Positions 16,457 to 24,000 of a DNA stretch of 64,000 bases are shown piece by piece. Numbering within the stretch: position 1 is the first letter of the stretch; each line of letters opens with the position of its first letter. Origin of the DNA: DAOTYH01 sp034435015 (lineage in GTDB: Bacteria; Chloroflexota; Anaerolineae; Aggregatilineales; UBA3940); assembly GCA_034435015.1 (NCBI GenBank), contig DAOTYH010000108.1, forward strand, positions 1 through 64,000. The letters run 5' to 3'. Made by a program: the position numbers and the translations under genes. Below the pieces are notes generated by a model, which saw only the letters and a list, made by a program, of their open reading frames with translations, did not search any database and was not told where the DNA came from.

Positions 16457-17126
16457 AGTTTCCCTGTGCGGCCTTCCGTAGTTGCCTTACAGCGGCGGCG
16501 GGACCGCCCTCTACACCAAATATCGCTGTGCCCGCCACGAGAATATTCGCTCCGGCCATTACTACCCGCTCTGCGATGGCCTGATCAATTCCTCCATCAA
16601 CTTCTATGTCAGCCTGTGGGTTGTACATATCCAACATCGAGCGGGCCTGCTGAATGCGCTGAATCGATCTCTCGATAAACTGCTGGCCGCCAAAGCCGGG
16701 GTTCACACATAACAGCAGGAGCAAGTCTATATCAGCAATGATCTCGCTTGCCAGATCAACCGGCGTGCCAGGGTTTAATGCCAGCCCCGCCTGTATACCC
16801 AGCTCACGAATGGCGTGCAGAGTGCGGTGAATGTGGGTACACGCTTCTAAATGCACGGTCAGGGTATCCGCGCCGGCGTCGGCAAAGGGCTTCAGGAACT
16901 GATCGGCATTGCTGATCATCAGGTGAACGTCGAGGGGCAATTTTGTAACCCGCCGTAATGCTTCAACGACCATAGGCCCAAAGGACAGGTTAGGCACGTA
17001 GTGGCCGTCCATCACGTCTACGTGAATCATATCTGCACCTGCCGCCTCAACAGCGGCGATCTCCTCACCCAGACGGGTCAGGTCGGCGGCTAATATCGAA
17101 GGTGCGATCTTGAGTTTTGGCATCAT
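16455..17126 (-). CDS. rpe: Ribulose-phosphate 3-epimerase
   Basis: Rpe interconverts ribulose-5-phosphate and xylulose-5-phosphate in the pentose phosphate pathway. The TIM-barrel protein of about 223 residues shows IAPSILAADLTRLGEE, MIHVDVMDGHYVPNLSFGP, VHLMISN, the LLLCVNPGFGGQQFI motif and EVDGGID. A double ATG (17126/17123) forms the start and no Shine-Dalgarno is seen; TACACT lies 9 nt upstream on the minus strand, so a very short leader is possible. rpe beside rpmB is also the Bacillus arrangement. Confidence 0.94.
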   Translation of the reverse strand: MMPKLKIAPSILAADLTRLGEEIAAVEAAGADMIHVDVMDGHYVPNLSFGPMVVEALRRVTKLPLDVHLMISNADQFLKPFADAGADTLTVHLEACTHIHRTLHAIRELGIQAGLALNPGTPVDLASEIIADIDLLLLLCVNPGFGGQQFIERSIQRIQQARSMLDMYNPQADIEVDGGIDQAIAERVVMAGANILVAGTAIFGVEGGPAAAVRQLRKAAQGN

Positions 17127-17188
17127 AACGGAAAGAGTGTAACATGCGGGCATATTCAACGCAACAGGGAGGATTTGCCTCTTTGCGT

Positions 17189-18127
17189 ATGCTCGAAGAC
17201 GGGCCTCTCGTCACAATCTACACTGACGGCGGCGCTGATCCTAACCCTGGGCCAGGTGGATGGGGCGCGATCTTGGTGCACGATGCGACCGGGTATGTGA
17301 AGGAGCTGTCTGGCGGCGAGGTGAATACGACCAACAATCGTATGGAGCTGACCGCCGCCATCCGGGCACTGGAGGCGCTCAGGCGGCCCTGTGAGGTGCG
17401 TTTAGTCACCGACTCGGAGTATTTGCGGCTAGGGATCACCCAGTGGATCAAGGAATGGATCAAAAATGGCTGGGTGCGGGGCCGCCGCAAGGAAGCGGTT
17501 GAGAACGTTGACCTGTGGAAGCGTCTTTATGAACTTACCCAGCAACATCATATCGAGTGGAAATGGGTCAGAGGACATGCTGGAACTCCATATAACGAGC
17601 GGGCTGATGCCCTTGCCCGTAAGGAGATTCGCGCTCTATATGCAGGAGCCGGGCTGGCGTCTGACCGTAGCGCCCAAGTATTTCTAATTGTGTCGGCTCG
17701 CGGCAAGGCGGGCATGTGGGCGGCCTTGATTCGTCACGAGGGGGACGAGCGTCTGTTGGTAGGATGTGAAGAAGGTGCGTCTCCTAACCAGCTTGACCTT
17801 ATAGCGGCTGTAAAGGCACTGAGCATCATGCCGGAGGGTGCCCCCGTGCAGGTTTTCAGCCTGTCAGACTATCTGCGCAACGGGGCGTCGCGCTGGCTGA
17901 AGGCCTGGAAGCAACGGAACTGGCTGACCAAAGAGGGGCAGCCGGTCAAGAATCGGGAGCTGTGGGAACAATTGGACCGGCAGTTAAGCATCCGGAAGGT
18001 TGAGTGGCCCCCTGCCAAAGATGATCCGGCGCTGGAGCCGGTCTTTGAGGATTTGTCTCTCCGTGCGCAGGAGGAGCTGAGCGAAAGGGCTGACTGGTAC
18101 GATGTCGGCGGGGGCGACCCGGAATAG
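17189..18127 (+). CDS. rnhA: Tandem RNase H: active RNase HI domain plus degenerate second copy
   Basis: The first domain (about residues 6-150) is a complete type I RNase H, which cleaves RNA in RNA-DNA hybrids: YTDGGADPNPGPGGWGAIL (Asp13), NNRMELTAAI (Glu53), VTDSEYL (Asp75), RGHAGTPYNERAD (His130, Asp140). Residues about 163-300 repeat the fold: NQLDLIAAVKAL, SLSDYLRNGASRWLKAWKQRNW and NRELWEQL align with the first copy, but the catalytic acids and His are mostly lost. Total 312 residues. Starts at ATG 17189, TTG 17183 or ATG 17144 are all possible; GGGAGGA lies near 17167, which favours 17183 or 17189. Confidence 0.88.
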   Translation: MLEDGPLVTIYTDGGADPNPGPGGWGAILVHDATGYVKELSGGEVNTTNNRMELTAAIRALEALRRPCEVRLVTDSEYLRLGITQWIKEWIKNGWVRGRRKEAVENVDLWKRLYELTQQHHIEWKWVRGHAGTPYNERADALARKEIRALYAGAGLASDRSAQVFLIVSARGKAGMWAALIRHEGDERLLVGCEEGASPNQLDLIAAVKALSIMPEGAPVQVFSLSDYLRNGASRWLKAWKQRNWLTKEGQPVKNRELWEQLDRQLSIRKVEWPPAKDDPALEPVFEDLSLRAQEELSERADWYDVGGGDPE

Positions 18128-18160
18128 CGGTTGCCGCTCAGGCCACGAAGCACAAGGCAT

Positions 18161-19651
18161 TCAGTGTTGGGTAGCCTGAAGTTGATAGACTACAAATGAA
18201 GTATCCCCATGCCGGTTGATTGTCTCCAGTACGGGGCGGGCGCGGAAGCGGGCTTGCTGGGCGGCCTCCAGTATCTCGGTATGGCTCTCCCAGCCAGGCA
18301 ACACGATAAAGCGGAGACAGTCCGCCTCCCCAAAGGTGTTGAGATCGGCTGTCAGCGCTGAGGGTGTCCCGATGGGAGCGAGGTAAACATAGGCGTCAAA
18401 CAAGTAGTACTGGAGTGACCAACCGAGCGTATCGTAGTATACCACCGTCCCTTCTGGCTGTGTGCGCAAATAAGTTGCTACGACATCAATGCCATCGTAA
18501 GTACCGTGATCGCCCCCAACTGGATAACCGTTGTGGGCCGCCTGCCATGCAGGAATGCTCAAAGCGGTTGCCATGACCACACCGACCACCCACCCTGCCC
18601 GCCGATGGGTTGTACGGTTCAGCCAATCGGCCAGCAGGCCGTATGCCCGCCCGGCCAGCAGTGCGATCAGGGGAATCAGCGGAAGCAGGTAACGGTCATG
18701 CAAGGGGAAGGCTACCAGCCAGAGGAGGGCAAGGTAGCTGACTAGAAAAGCGAAGAGGACAAGGGTTGCGGCGGCCCGGCGTGTTTGCCAATACCGGCTG
18801 ATCTCTGCCGGCACCAGCACTGCCAGTGTAACGGCTATACCTCCGCTCAACAGGCTGTTGCCGGCCAGATAACTCAGCCAGTCCCCCCACCCCAAGGCGC
18901 GGGGCCATATCTCACCCCTGCGGGCCAGACGACCCGGATTATTGGCCTCGAAGCCGGCGGTCCAGAAGCTGGTTGGAGCGTTTCGGCCAACGTCCCAGAG
19001 GATGATCAGGATCAGCACCAGCCCCAGCCCGGCTACAAAGTGCCATACGTAGCGGCCAATGTCACGCCAGCGGGTTTCACTGCCGATGCTGTGTATCCCC
19101 CCCAATGCCACGATCAATGGCACGAAGAAGAGTGCATTTTGCTTGGTTGCCAGCGCCAGCCCGAAAAACACACCGCCCCAGCCCCACCGCCCGGCGCTGA
19201 CGGCGCTCAGCGCGGTCAACAGCCACATAACCATTAGCGGATCAGCAAAAGCAGTAGGCGAGAATAAGATGCTGAACGGCGAGAGGGCGAAAAAGAGCAT
19301 TGCCAGCCTGGAGGTTGCCTCTGAACGCCAGCACCGCCATGCCAGGCGTCCGATCAGAGCTATGCTGATCAGGCTGGCAAATAGGCCCGGCAGGCGTGCG
19401 GCCATCTCATTGCCGCCGATCAGTGCCATACTGCCGGCCAGAGTGTAGTAGAGCAGGGGGGGCTTATCCACCAGCAGGGGCGTATGAGACAGCCACACAT
19501 CGCGCCCGCTGACGATCAGACGGCTCAATGTGGCAAAGAGTGCTTCATCAGGATGGAAGCGATTGTCCGCCAGCGGGGCGACGCGCATTGCCATGCCAAT
19601 GAAAAGAAGCAGAACCTGCGGCCCAATGCGGCCTATGCGTCGCTTTGGCAT
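18161..19651 (-). CDS. GT39-family (ArnT/PMT-like) membrane glycosyltransferase
   Basis: A polytopic protein of 496 residues with about a dozen hydrophobic segments. The first luminal loop carries NRFHPDEALFATLSRLI, with the acidic Asp-Glu pair that marks C-type glycosyltransferases of the PMT/ArnT superfamily, and a following DKPPLLYYTLAGSMALIG motif. Such enzymes take a sugar from a polyprenyl-phosphate donor and transfer it outside the membrane. The gene upstream encodes a GT2 polyprenyl-phosphate glycosyltransferase that could supply that donor. Acceptor unknown. Confidence 0.82.
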   Translation of the reverse strand: MPKRRIGRIGPQVLLLFIGMAMRVAPLADNRFHPDEALFATLSRLIVSGRDVWLSHTPLLVDKPPLLYYTLAGSMALIGGNEMAARLPGLFASLISIALIGRLAWRCWRSEATSRLAMLFFALSPFSILFSPTAFADPLMVMWLLTALSAVSAGRWGWGGVFFGLALATKQNALFFVPLIVALGGIHSIGSETRWRDIGRYVWHFVAGLGLVLILIILWDVGRNAPTSFWTAGFEANNPGRLARRGEIWPRALGWGDWLSYLAGNSLLSGGIAVTLAVLVPAEISRYWQTRRAAATLVLFAFLVSYLALLWLVAFPLHDRYLLPLIPLIALLAGRAYGLLADWLNRTTHRRAGWVVGVVMATALSIPAWQAAHNGYPVGGDHGTYDGIDVVATYLRTQPEGTVVYYDTLGWSLQYYLFDAYVYLAPIGTPSALTADLNTFGEADCLRFIVLPGWESHTEILEAAQQARFRARPVLETINRHGDTSFVVYQLQATQH

Positions 19652-19682
19652 GGCGGCTCAGAATGGGAGGGCAGGCCTTCCC

Positions 19683-20384
19683 TTAGTCCACAAAACGATA
19701 CTTGATTAACGTCCACAGCGCAGGCAGGGCATCCCAGCCTGTGATTTTCTTGCCTTCATCAAACTCCCGCCCATAGTAGGAAATAGCTACCTCGTAGATG
19801 CGGTAGCCGCGCTTGGCAATCTTAGCTGTGATCTCCGGCTCCAGCTCGAAACGCCGCGAGCGCAGGGGGACATCCCTCACTACTTCAGCACGAAAGCACT
19901 TGTAACACGTCTCCATATCTGAGAGATCGAGATTGTAGAGGATGTTGGTCAGGAGCGTCAAGGCCGCATTGCCGACTCGATGCCAGAAGTACATCTTGCG
20001 GGCCGGTGCGCCGAGAAAGCGCGAACCGTATACTACATCAGCCCGTCCTTCTTCAATGGGCTGGATCAGTTTGGGGTAGTCGCGCGGGTCATATTCCAGG
20101 TCGGCATCCTGAATGATCAGGACATCACCGGTGGCCGCACTGAAGCCTGTGCGGACAGCACTGCCTTTGCCGCTGTTTTTCTCATGATACAGCACACGGA
20201 TCACGGGATGATCCTGCCATTGCCGCATGATCTCACGCGATCCGTCGGTTGATCCGTCATCTACAATGATGATCTCATGTGCCAGACCAGTGTCAAGCAC
20301 CTGCTGAACGATCTGCTCAAGTGTGTTGCGTTCGTTGTAAACCGGCATGATGACAGAGAGCTTGAGTTTCACGCGTAACCTCAT
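19683..20384 (-). CDS. GT2 glycosyltransferase, dolichyl/polyprenyl-phosphate sugar synthase type
   Basis: A 233-residue soluble GT-A enzyme of DPM1 type. It shows LSVIMPVYNERNTLEQIV, EIIIVDDGSTDGSREIM, GKGSAVRTGFSAATGDVLIIQDADLEYDPRDYP (DxD-like DAD) and SRFLGAPARKMYFWHRVGN. It probably forms polyprenyl-phosphate-hexose in the cytoplasm for the GT39 enzyme encoded 31 bp downstream. No C-terminal membrane helices are present, as in single-domain members. Confidence 0.85.
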   Translation of the reverse strand: MRLRVKLKLSVIMPVYNERNTLEQIVQQVLDTGLAHEIIIVDDGSTDGSREIMRQWQDHPVIRVLYHEKNSGKGSAVRTGFSAATGDVLIIQDADLEYDPRDYPKLIQPIEEGRADVVYGSRFLGAPARKMYFWHRVGNAALTLLTNILYNLDLSDMETCYKCFRAEVVRDVPLRSRRFELEPEITAKIAKRGYRIYEVAISYYGREFDEGKKITGWDALPALWTLIKYRFVD

Positions 20385-20410
20385 CTAGGCCGGAGCTGGT
20401 CGCACCGGCA

Positions 20411-20443
20411 AATTAAAGGCGGGCCAGTTTGAAGTGACCCGCC
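20411..20443 (-). terminator. Intrinsic terminator of the copper unit
   Basis: On the minus strand GGCGGG (20438-20443) and CCCGCC (20418-20423) pair, with further pairing inward after one mismatch, followed by TTTAATTT. It lies about 50 bp after the CopZ-like stop codon and before the GT2 gene. Confidence 0.65.
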
Positions 20444-20493
20444 CCACTATACCACGTTATAAGCCCCCTGCCGAGAGCGAAAGGGATACTTCG

Positions 20494-20712
20494 CTAGGTT
20501 TCTGTCAGGCTGGCCGAATATCCTGCCCGTTCGATCTGGGCGATGATCTGCGCGGGGGTAATCTGGTTCTCGTCGTACTCTACGTCGGCGACCTGTCTGG
20601 CATAGTTGGCCTGGGCAGACTTAACGCCGGGCAGGTCCTCAACCGCGCCTTCAACGGCGATCACACAGCCGGAGCAGTGCATCCCTTCTACCTTGAAGCG
20701 CTTTTTGACCAT
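20494..20712 (-). CDS. HMA-domain copper chaperone (CopZ-like)
   Basis: A 72-residue ferredoxin-fold metal-binding protein with the motif GMHCSGC near the N-terminus and the usual beta-alpha-beta-beta-alpha-beta layout (AVEDLPGVKSAQANYARQVADVEYD). Such proteins carry Cu(I) to ATPases or cuproproteins. GGGAGAAG precedes the ATG. It lies 14 bp downstream of a SafE-cupredoxin gene, which suggests joint handling of copper at the membrane. Confidence 0.9.
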   Translation of the reverse strand: MVKKRFKVEGMHCSGCVIAVEGAVEDLPGVKSAQANYARQVADVEYDENQITPAQIIAQIERAGYSASLTET

Positions 20713-20726
20713 CTTGTCTTCTCCCG

Positions 20727-21803
20727 CTAGTAGATGTTGATGACCCCGCCATACATACCCATACTACAGGTGAAGCGGAGCTGTCCTGTTTGCTGGGGTG
20801 GTATCTCGATCAATGTGTGGCCTGTGTCTGGCAGAATCTGCTGGATGCCTAGACTGGGGATGACGAAGGAGCGTGAACAGCCGTAGGTCTGGTTGGTGAC
20901 CAGCCGCAGACGGATAGGCTGGCCGCTCTGGACAGCAAAAACATTTGGTGTATAGCCTTCATTGAGGACGTTGATCGTAATTTCCTGAACACCGTCCACT
21001 ACTACTGCCGGGACGGGCTGGCCGGTTATATCCGGTGCGGCTGACTCCATGAGCGAAGCCATGATTCGTCTAGGGGCAAGCGGCGAACCCATCAGATTCA
21101 GGCCGTTGTCTACAGAGACAACCCCTAGCGCCATAACTAATACCGCTGTCGCCACAGCAAGGCCATACTGGAGCTTGCCCCGCAACTGAGTTGCTATCAG
21201 GCCCAACACCAGAAAAGTAGGAGATGTGCCCAGCACAAAGACAAACAAGATCAGTGCCCCCTGCAAGGCACTGCCTGAACCGATTGCTAGTACCTCCATG
21301 GCCTGAGTAGTACCGCATGGGATCAAGACCGTCATCAGGCCGAGCAGTACCGGTGTGAAAGCCTCTTCGCTTTTGGCCTGATGACGGACCAGCCGGGTCA
21401 GAAAGCGTGGCGGCTGAATGACAAAATAGCGGAAGAGAGGGTGCACGTTGAGCATGTTCAGCGCATTGCCCAGCATGAATACCCCTACCGCGATCTGTAA
21501 GATGGCCTGAATGGTCGAAGAAAAGCGCAAGGTTGACCCAAGCGCCCCTAGCAGTGCGCCAACTATGGTATAAGCAAGTAATTTGGCAGAGAGGAAGTAG
21601 AGCACCGGCAATGGGTTGTCAGGAAGCCGGATACCGATCAAGGTTGATGAAGGATGACCAGGGCGCCGCGATTTTCTCTGAGTGGCGGTATCAGGCACGG
21701 GGACCTGCCTGGCAAGGGCAGTTGCTAGTAGTCCGCCCTGAATGGCCAAGCAAGTCAATCCGCCCGTTGTCAGGCCTGTCAAGAAAATGACCCACAGATT
21801 CAT
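20727..21803 (-). CDS. SafE/DsbD-like membrane transporter fused to C-terminal cupredoxin domain
   Basis: The 358-residue protein has six or more membrane segments in residues 1-260, with internal repeats typical of sulfite exporter SafE/DsbD-type transporters (GLTTGGLTCLAIQGGLLA and LLGLMTVLIPCGTTQAM). Then comes an exported cupredoxin-like domain with ITINVLNEGYTPNVFAVQSGQPIRL, a Cys in YGCSRSF, and FTCSMGMYGG near the end, a plausible Cu site with Cys and Met ligands. The frame is open to 22514 but antisense to the HAD gene; the ATG at 21803 with AAGGGAG upstream is the true start. Family members act in copper import or cytochrome oxidase assembly. Confidence 0.82.
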   Translation of the reverse strand: MNLWVIFLTGLTTGGLTCLAIQGGLLATALARQVPVPDTATQRKSRRPGHPSSTLIGIRLPDNPLPVLYFLSAKLLAYTIVGALLGALGSTLRFSSTIQAILQIAVGVFMLGNALNMLNVHPLFRYFVIQPPRFLTRLVRHQAKSEEAFTPVLLGLMTVLIPCGTTQAMEVLAIGSGSALQGALILFVFVLGTSPTFLVLGLIATQLRGKLQYGLAVATAVLVMALGVVSVDNGLNLMGSPLAPRRIMASLMESAAPDITGQPVPAVVVDGVQEITINVLNEGYTPNVFAVQSGQPIRLRLVTNQTYGCSRSFVIPSLGIQQILPDTGHTLIEIPPQQTGQLRFTCSMGMYGGVINIY

Positions 21804-21831
21804 GGGTAACGACTCCCTTGTGATAGACTCC

Positions 21832-21862
21832 GTATGGGGACGCACATCGTGCGTCCCCATAC
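21832..21862. promoter_or_regulatory. Perfect 14-bp inverted repeat in the 5' UTR of the SafE-cupredoxin gene
   Basis: GTATGGGGACGCAC (21832-21845) is followed after 3 bases by its exact reverse complement (21849-21862). It lies between the predicted leftward transcription start (about 21893) and the ATG at 21803. It could be an operator, an mRNA hairpin or a copy of an interspersed palindrome. Confidence 0.8.
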
Positions 21863-21899
21863 TTGACCACACCCCTATCTCTCCAATGGCGATATAAAT

Positions 21900-21928
21900 A
21901 GTATACTTTAGTTCTGGGAATTGGGCAA
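21900..21928 (-). promoter_or_regulatory. Putative promoter of the copper unit
   Basis: On the minus strand TTGCCC (21923-21928) and TATACT (21900-21905) are spaced by 17 bp; matches are 4/6 and 5/6. It would give a leader of about 90 nt containing the perfect hairpin at 21832-21862. Confidence 0.5.
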
Positions 21929-21952
21929 TCTGTTTATGGCATGAGTACATGG

Positions 21953-21958
21953 TATAAT
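21953..21958 (+). promoter_or_regulatory. -10 element placed for a leaderless HAD mRNA
   Basis: A perfect TATAAT ends 7 nt before the ATG at 21966. The expected start of transcription would fall on or next to the start codon, and no Shine-Dalgarno is present. No convincing -35 was found. Confidence 0.45.
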
Positions 21959-21965
21959 TCGGCTT

Positions 21966-22778
21966 ATGAACCTCAAAACCCTCAAAACCCTCCTGATAGA
22001 TGGTGACGGTGTCCTGTGGCATGGCAGTCAGCCTGCGCCCGGCCTGAATCGCTTTTTCGATGTGATCAACCGGCATGGGATCAAGTGGGCATTGGTAACG
22101 AATAATGCCACCGCCCCGGTGGATGACTATGTGGCTAAGTTCAAAGGCTTTGGCATTGAAGCCAGCCGCGAATCGATCTTCACCAGCGCCATTGCTACTG
22201 CCGCCTATTTGCGTCAGCGTCTGGAAGCAGGGCGGCCTATCTATGTAGTTGGCGAGCGGGGGATCAAGGAGGCCCTGACTGAGGCCGGGTTTGTCGTTCA
22301 TGACGGCAGTGATCGGCCTGAGGGGGTAGCGGTGGTAGTTGTCGGCCTTGATCGTCAGCTCACCTATCGGAAACTGGAGATCGCCACCTGGTTGATCCGA
22401 GACGGGGCGGCCTTCATTGCTACCAACCCTGATCGCACTATCCCCACTCCTTACGGCTTGTCGCCCGGTGCAGGGAGTGTGGTTGCGGCAGTAAGTGCCG
22501 CGACTGACCAGCAACCCGTGTTTATTGGCAAGCCCAAGCCCGCTATTTTTGAGGTTGCGTTGTCTTACTTCGAGACCGATGCTGATTCGACGGCTATGAT
22601 CGGTGATCGGTTGGATACAGACATTCTGGGGGCCAAACAGCTTGGGCTGAAGACGATCCTTACGCTGGGTGGGGTAGCGCGGCGCAAGGACTTGGCGGAC
22701 AGCGAGGTCCAGCCCGATCTGGTGGCTGAGGGAATCAGCGACCTAGCGGAGCAATTTGAGAAGGCATTCGCCTCTTGA
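21966..22778 (+). CDS. HAD-superfamily (NagD-like, subfamily IIA) phosphatase
   Basis: A 270-residue hydrolase with the nucleophile motif LLIDGDGVLWHG (Asp12, Asp14), WALVTNNAT, the C2 cap of NagD type, IGKPKPAIFEVAL (Lys) and MIGDRLDTDILGAKQLGLKTILTLGG. Family members dephosphorylate sugar phosphates, nucleotides or p-nitrophenyl phosphate; the substrate here is unknown. Translation is coupled to rlmN: the TGA overlaps an in-frame TTG of the next gene. Confidence 0.88.
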   Translation: MNLKTLKTLLIDGDGVLWHGSQPAPGLNRFFDVINRHGIKWALVTNNATAPVDDYVAKFKGFGIEASRESIFTSAIATAAYLRQRLEAGRPIYVVGERGIKEALTEAGFVVHDGSDRPEGVAVVVVGLDRQLTYRKLEIATWLIRDGAAFIATNPDRTIPTPYGLSPGAGSVVAAVSAATDQQPVFIGKPKPAIFEVALSYFETDADSTAMIGDRLDTDILGAKQLGLKTILTLGGVARRKDLADSEVQPDLVAEGISDLAEQFEKAFAS

Positions 22779-23863
22779 AGCCGCGTCAAGGCGTCTCTTC
22801 TGAAGTGCCCATGCCTGATCTGATCAATCTCTACGATCTGGGACGGGACGAGTTGGCCGATCTCATCATGGGGTGGGGGGAGCCGCGCTACCGCGCCGAT
22901 CAGGTGTGGCAATGGTTGTATGGGCATAAGGTCACCCTGATTGATGAAATGCATAATCTCCCCCGGTCCTTGCGTGAACGGCTGGCCGCCGAAACCTGCT
23001 TGGGCGGGCTTGAGTTGGTACGCGAGATGCGTTCCAGTGATGGGGAGACGCGCAAGTATGCCCTGCGTCTTTCTGATGGTCAGATCATTGAGAGTGTGCT
23101 GATGGAGTATGCCGGTGTGCGGCGGACAGCCTGCATCTCAACGCAAGCGGGCTGTGCAATGGGATGTGTCTTTTGTGCCACCGGCCAGATGGGCTTTGCC
23201 CGACACCTGTCAGCGGGTGAGATTGTGGAGCAGGTGCTCTATATAGCGCGGGTGCTTGAGGCTGATGGTGAGCGGCTGAGCAATGTTGTCCTGATGGGTA
23301 TGGGTGAACCGTTCCATAATTACGAGGCGACGCTGGCCGCTATCCGCCGGATGATTGACCCAGATGGATTAGAGATTGGACAGCGGCATATCACAGTCAG
23401 CACGGTGGGGTTAGTCCCAGCCATACGGCGCTTTGCTGGGGAGGGCCTGCAGGTGCGGCTGGCGATCTCACTACATGCGGCAACCGATGAAGAACGTTCC
23501 GCGTTGTTGCCGGTCAACCGGCGTTACCCGATTGCTGAGGTCATGGCGGCAGTACGCGACTACATTGCCCGGACCGGGCGGCGTGTCACCTTTGAGTGGG
23601 CACTGATTGACGGGCAAAACGATACACCGGAGCAGGCTCACGCGCTCGGTAAACTGCTGGCTGGGCTGTTGTGTCATGTCAACCTGATCCCCCTTAACCC
23701 GACCAGTGGCTATACCGGAGGGCCTGCCAGCGCTGGGCGCATCGAGCGGTTTGTGCGCATTTTAGAGTCGTACCATGTTCCAGCCACCGTGCGGGTACGG
23801 CGGGGGATTGACATCCATGCCGGGTGTGGTCAGCTCAAGGCGGCTGTTATGGCCTCCAAATAA
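22775..23863 (+). CDS. rlmN: Dual-specificity RNA methyltransferase RlmN
   Basis: RlmN is a radical SAM enzyme that methylates C2 of A2503 in 23S rRNA and A37 in some tRNAs. It shows the GCAMGCVFC cluster motif (CxxxCxxC), GMGEPFHNY, ISLHAATDEERSALLPVNRRYPI and a C-terminal Cys region RRGIDIHAGCGQL with the methyl-carrying Cys. The TTG at 22775 overlaps the HAD stop (TTGA) with AAGG upstream; an ATG at 22811 would give 350 residues and the usual N-terminus. Either is acceptable. Confidence 0.94.
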   Translation: MKPRQGVSSEVPMPDLINLYDLGRDELADLIMGWGEPRYRADQVWQWLYGHKVTLIDEMHNLPRSLRERLAAETCLGGLELVREMRSSDGETRKYALRLSDGQIIESVLMEYAGVRRTACISTQAGCAMGCVFCATGQMGFARHLSAGEIVEQVLYIARVLEADGERLSNVVLMGMGEPFHNYEATLAAIRRMIDPDGLEIGQRHITVSTVGLVPAIRRFAGEGLQVRLAISLHAATDEERSALLPVNRRYPIAEVMAAVRDYIARTGRRVTFEWALIDGQNDTPEQAHALGKLLAGLLCHVNLIPLNPTSGYTGGPASAGRIERFVRILESYHVPATVRVRRGIDIHAGCGQLKAAVMASK

Positions 23864-24000
23864 GAGCTAAGCTAGGGGGCTAGTGCGGCCGGTCTTCCTC
23901 TGAGTCTTTCCTTCCTTGCCTGAACTAATGGCGTTAGCTATCCTAAGTGCGGGGTAATATCCCTCTTATCTGCTGTTATGGCTACTGATCGGAGAAGCTC

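Noticed and set aside
18126..18138. Hairpin between convergent rnhA and the GT39 gene as a terminator
   Set aside because: Only a 5-bp stem with a 3-nt loop and no U tract.
21804..22514. N-terminal extension of the SafE-cupredoxin frame by about 237 residues
   Set aside because: It is antisense to the HAD gene and its palindromic leader, has no family similarity, and the ATG at 21803 has a good ribosome-binding site before a normal first membrane helix.
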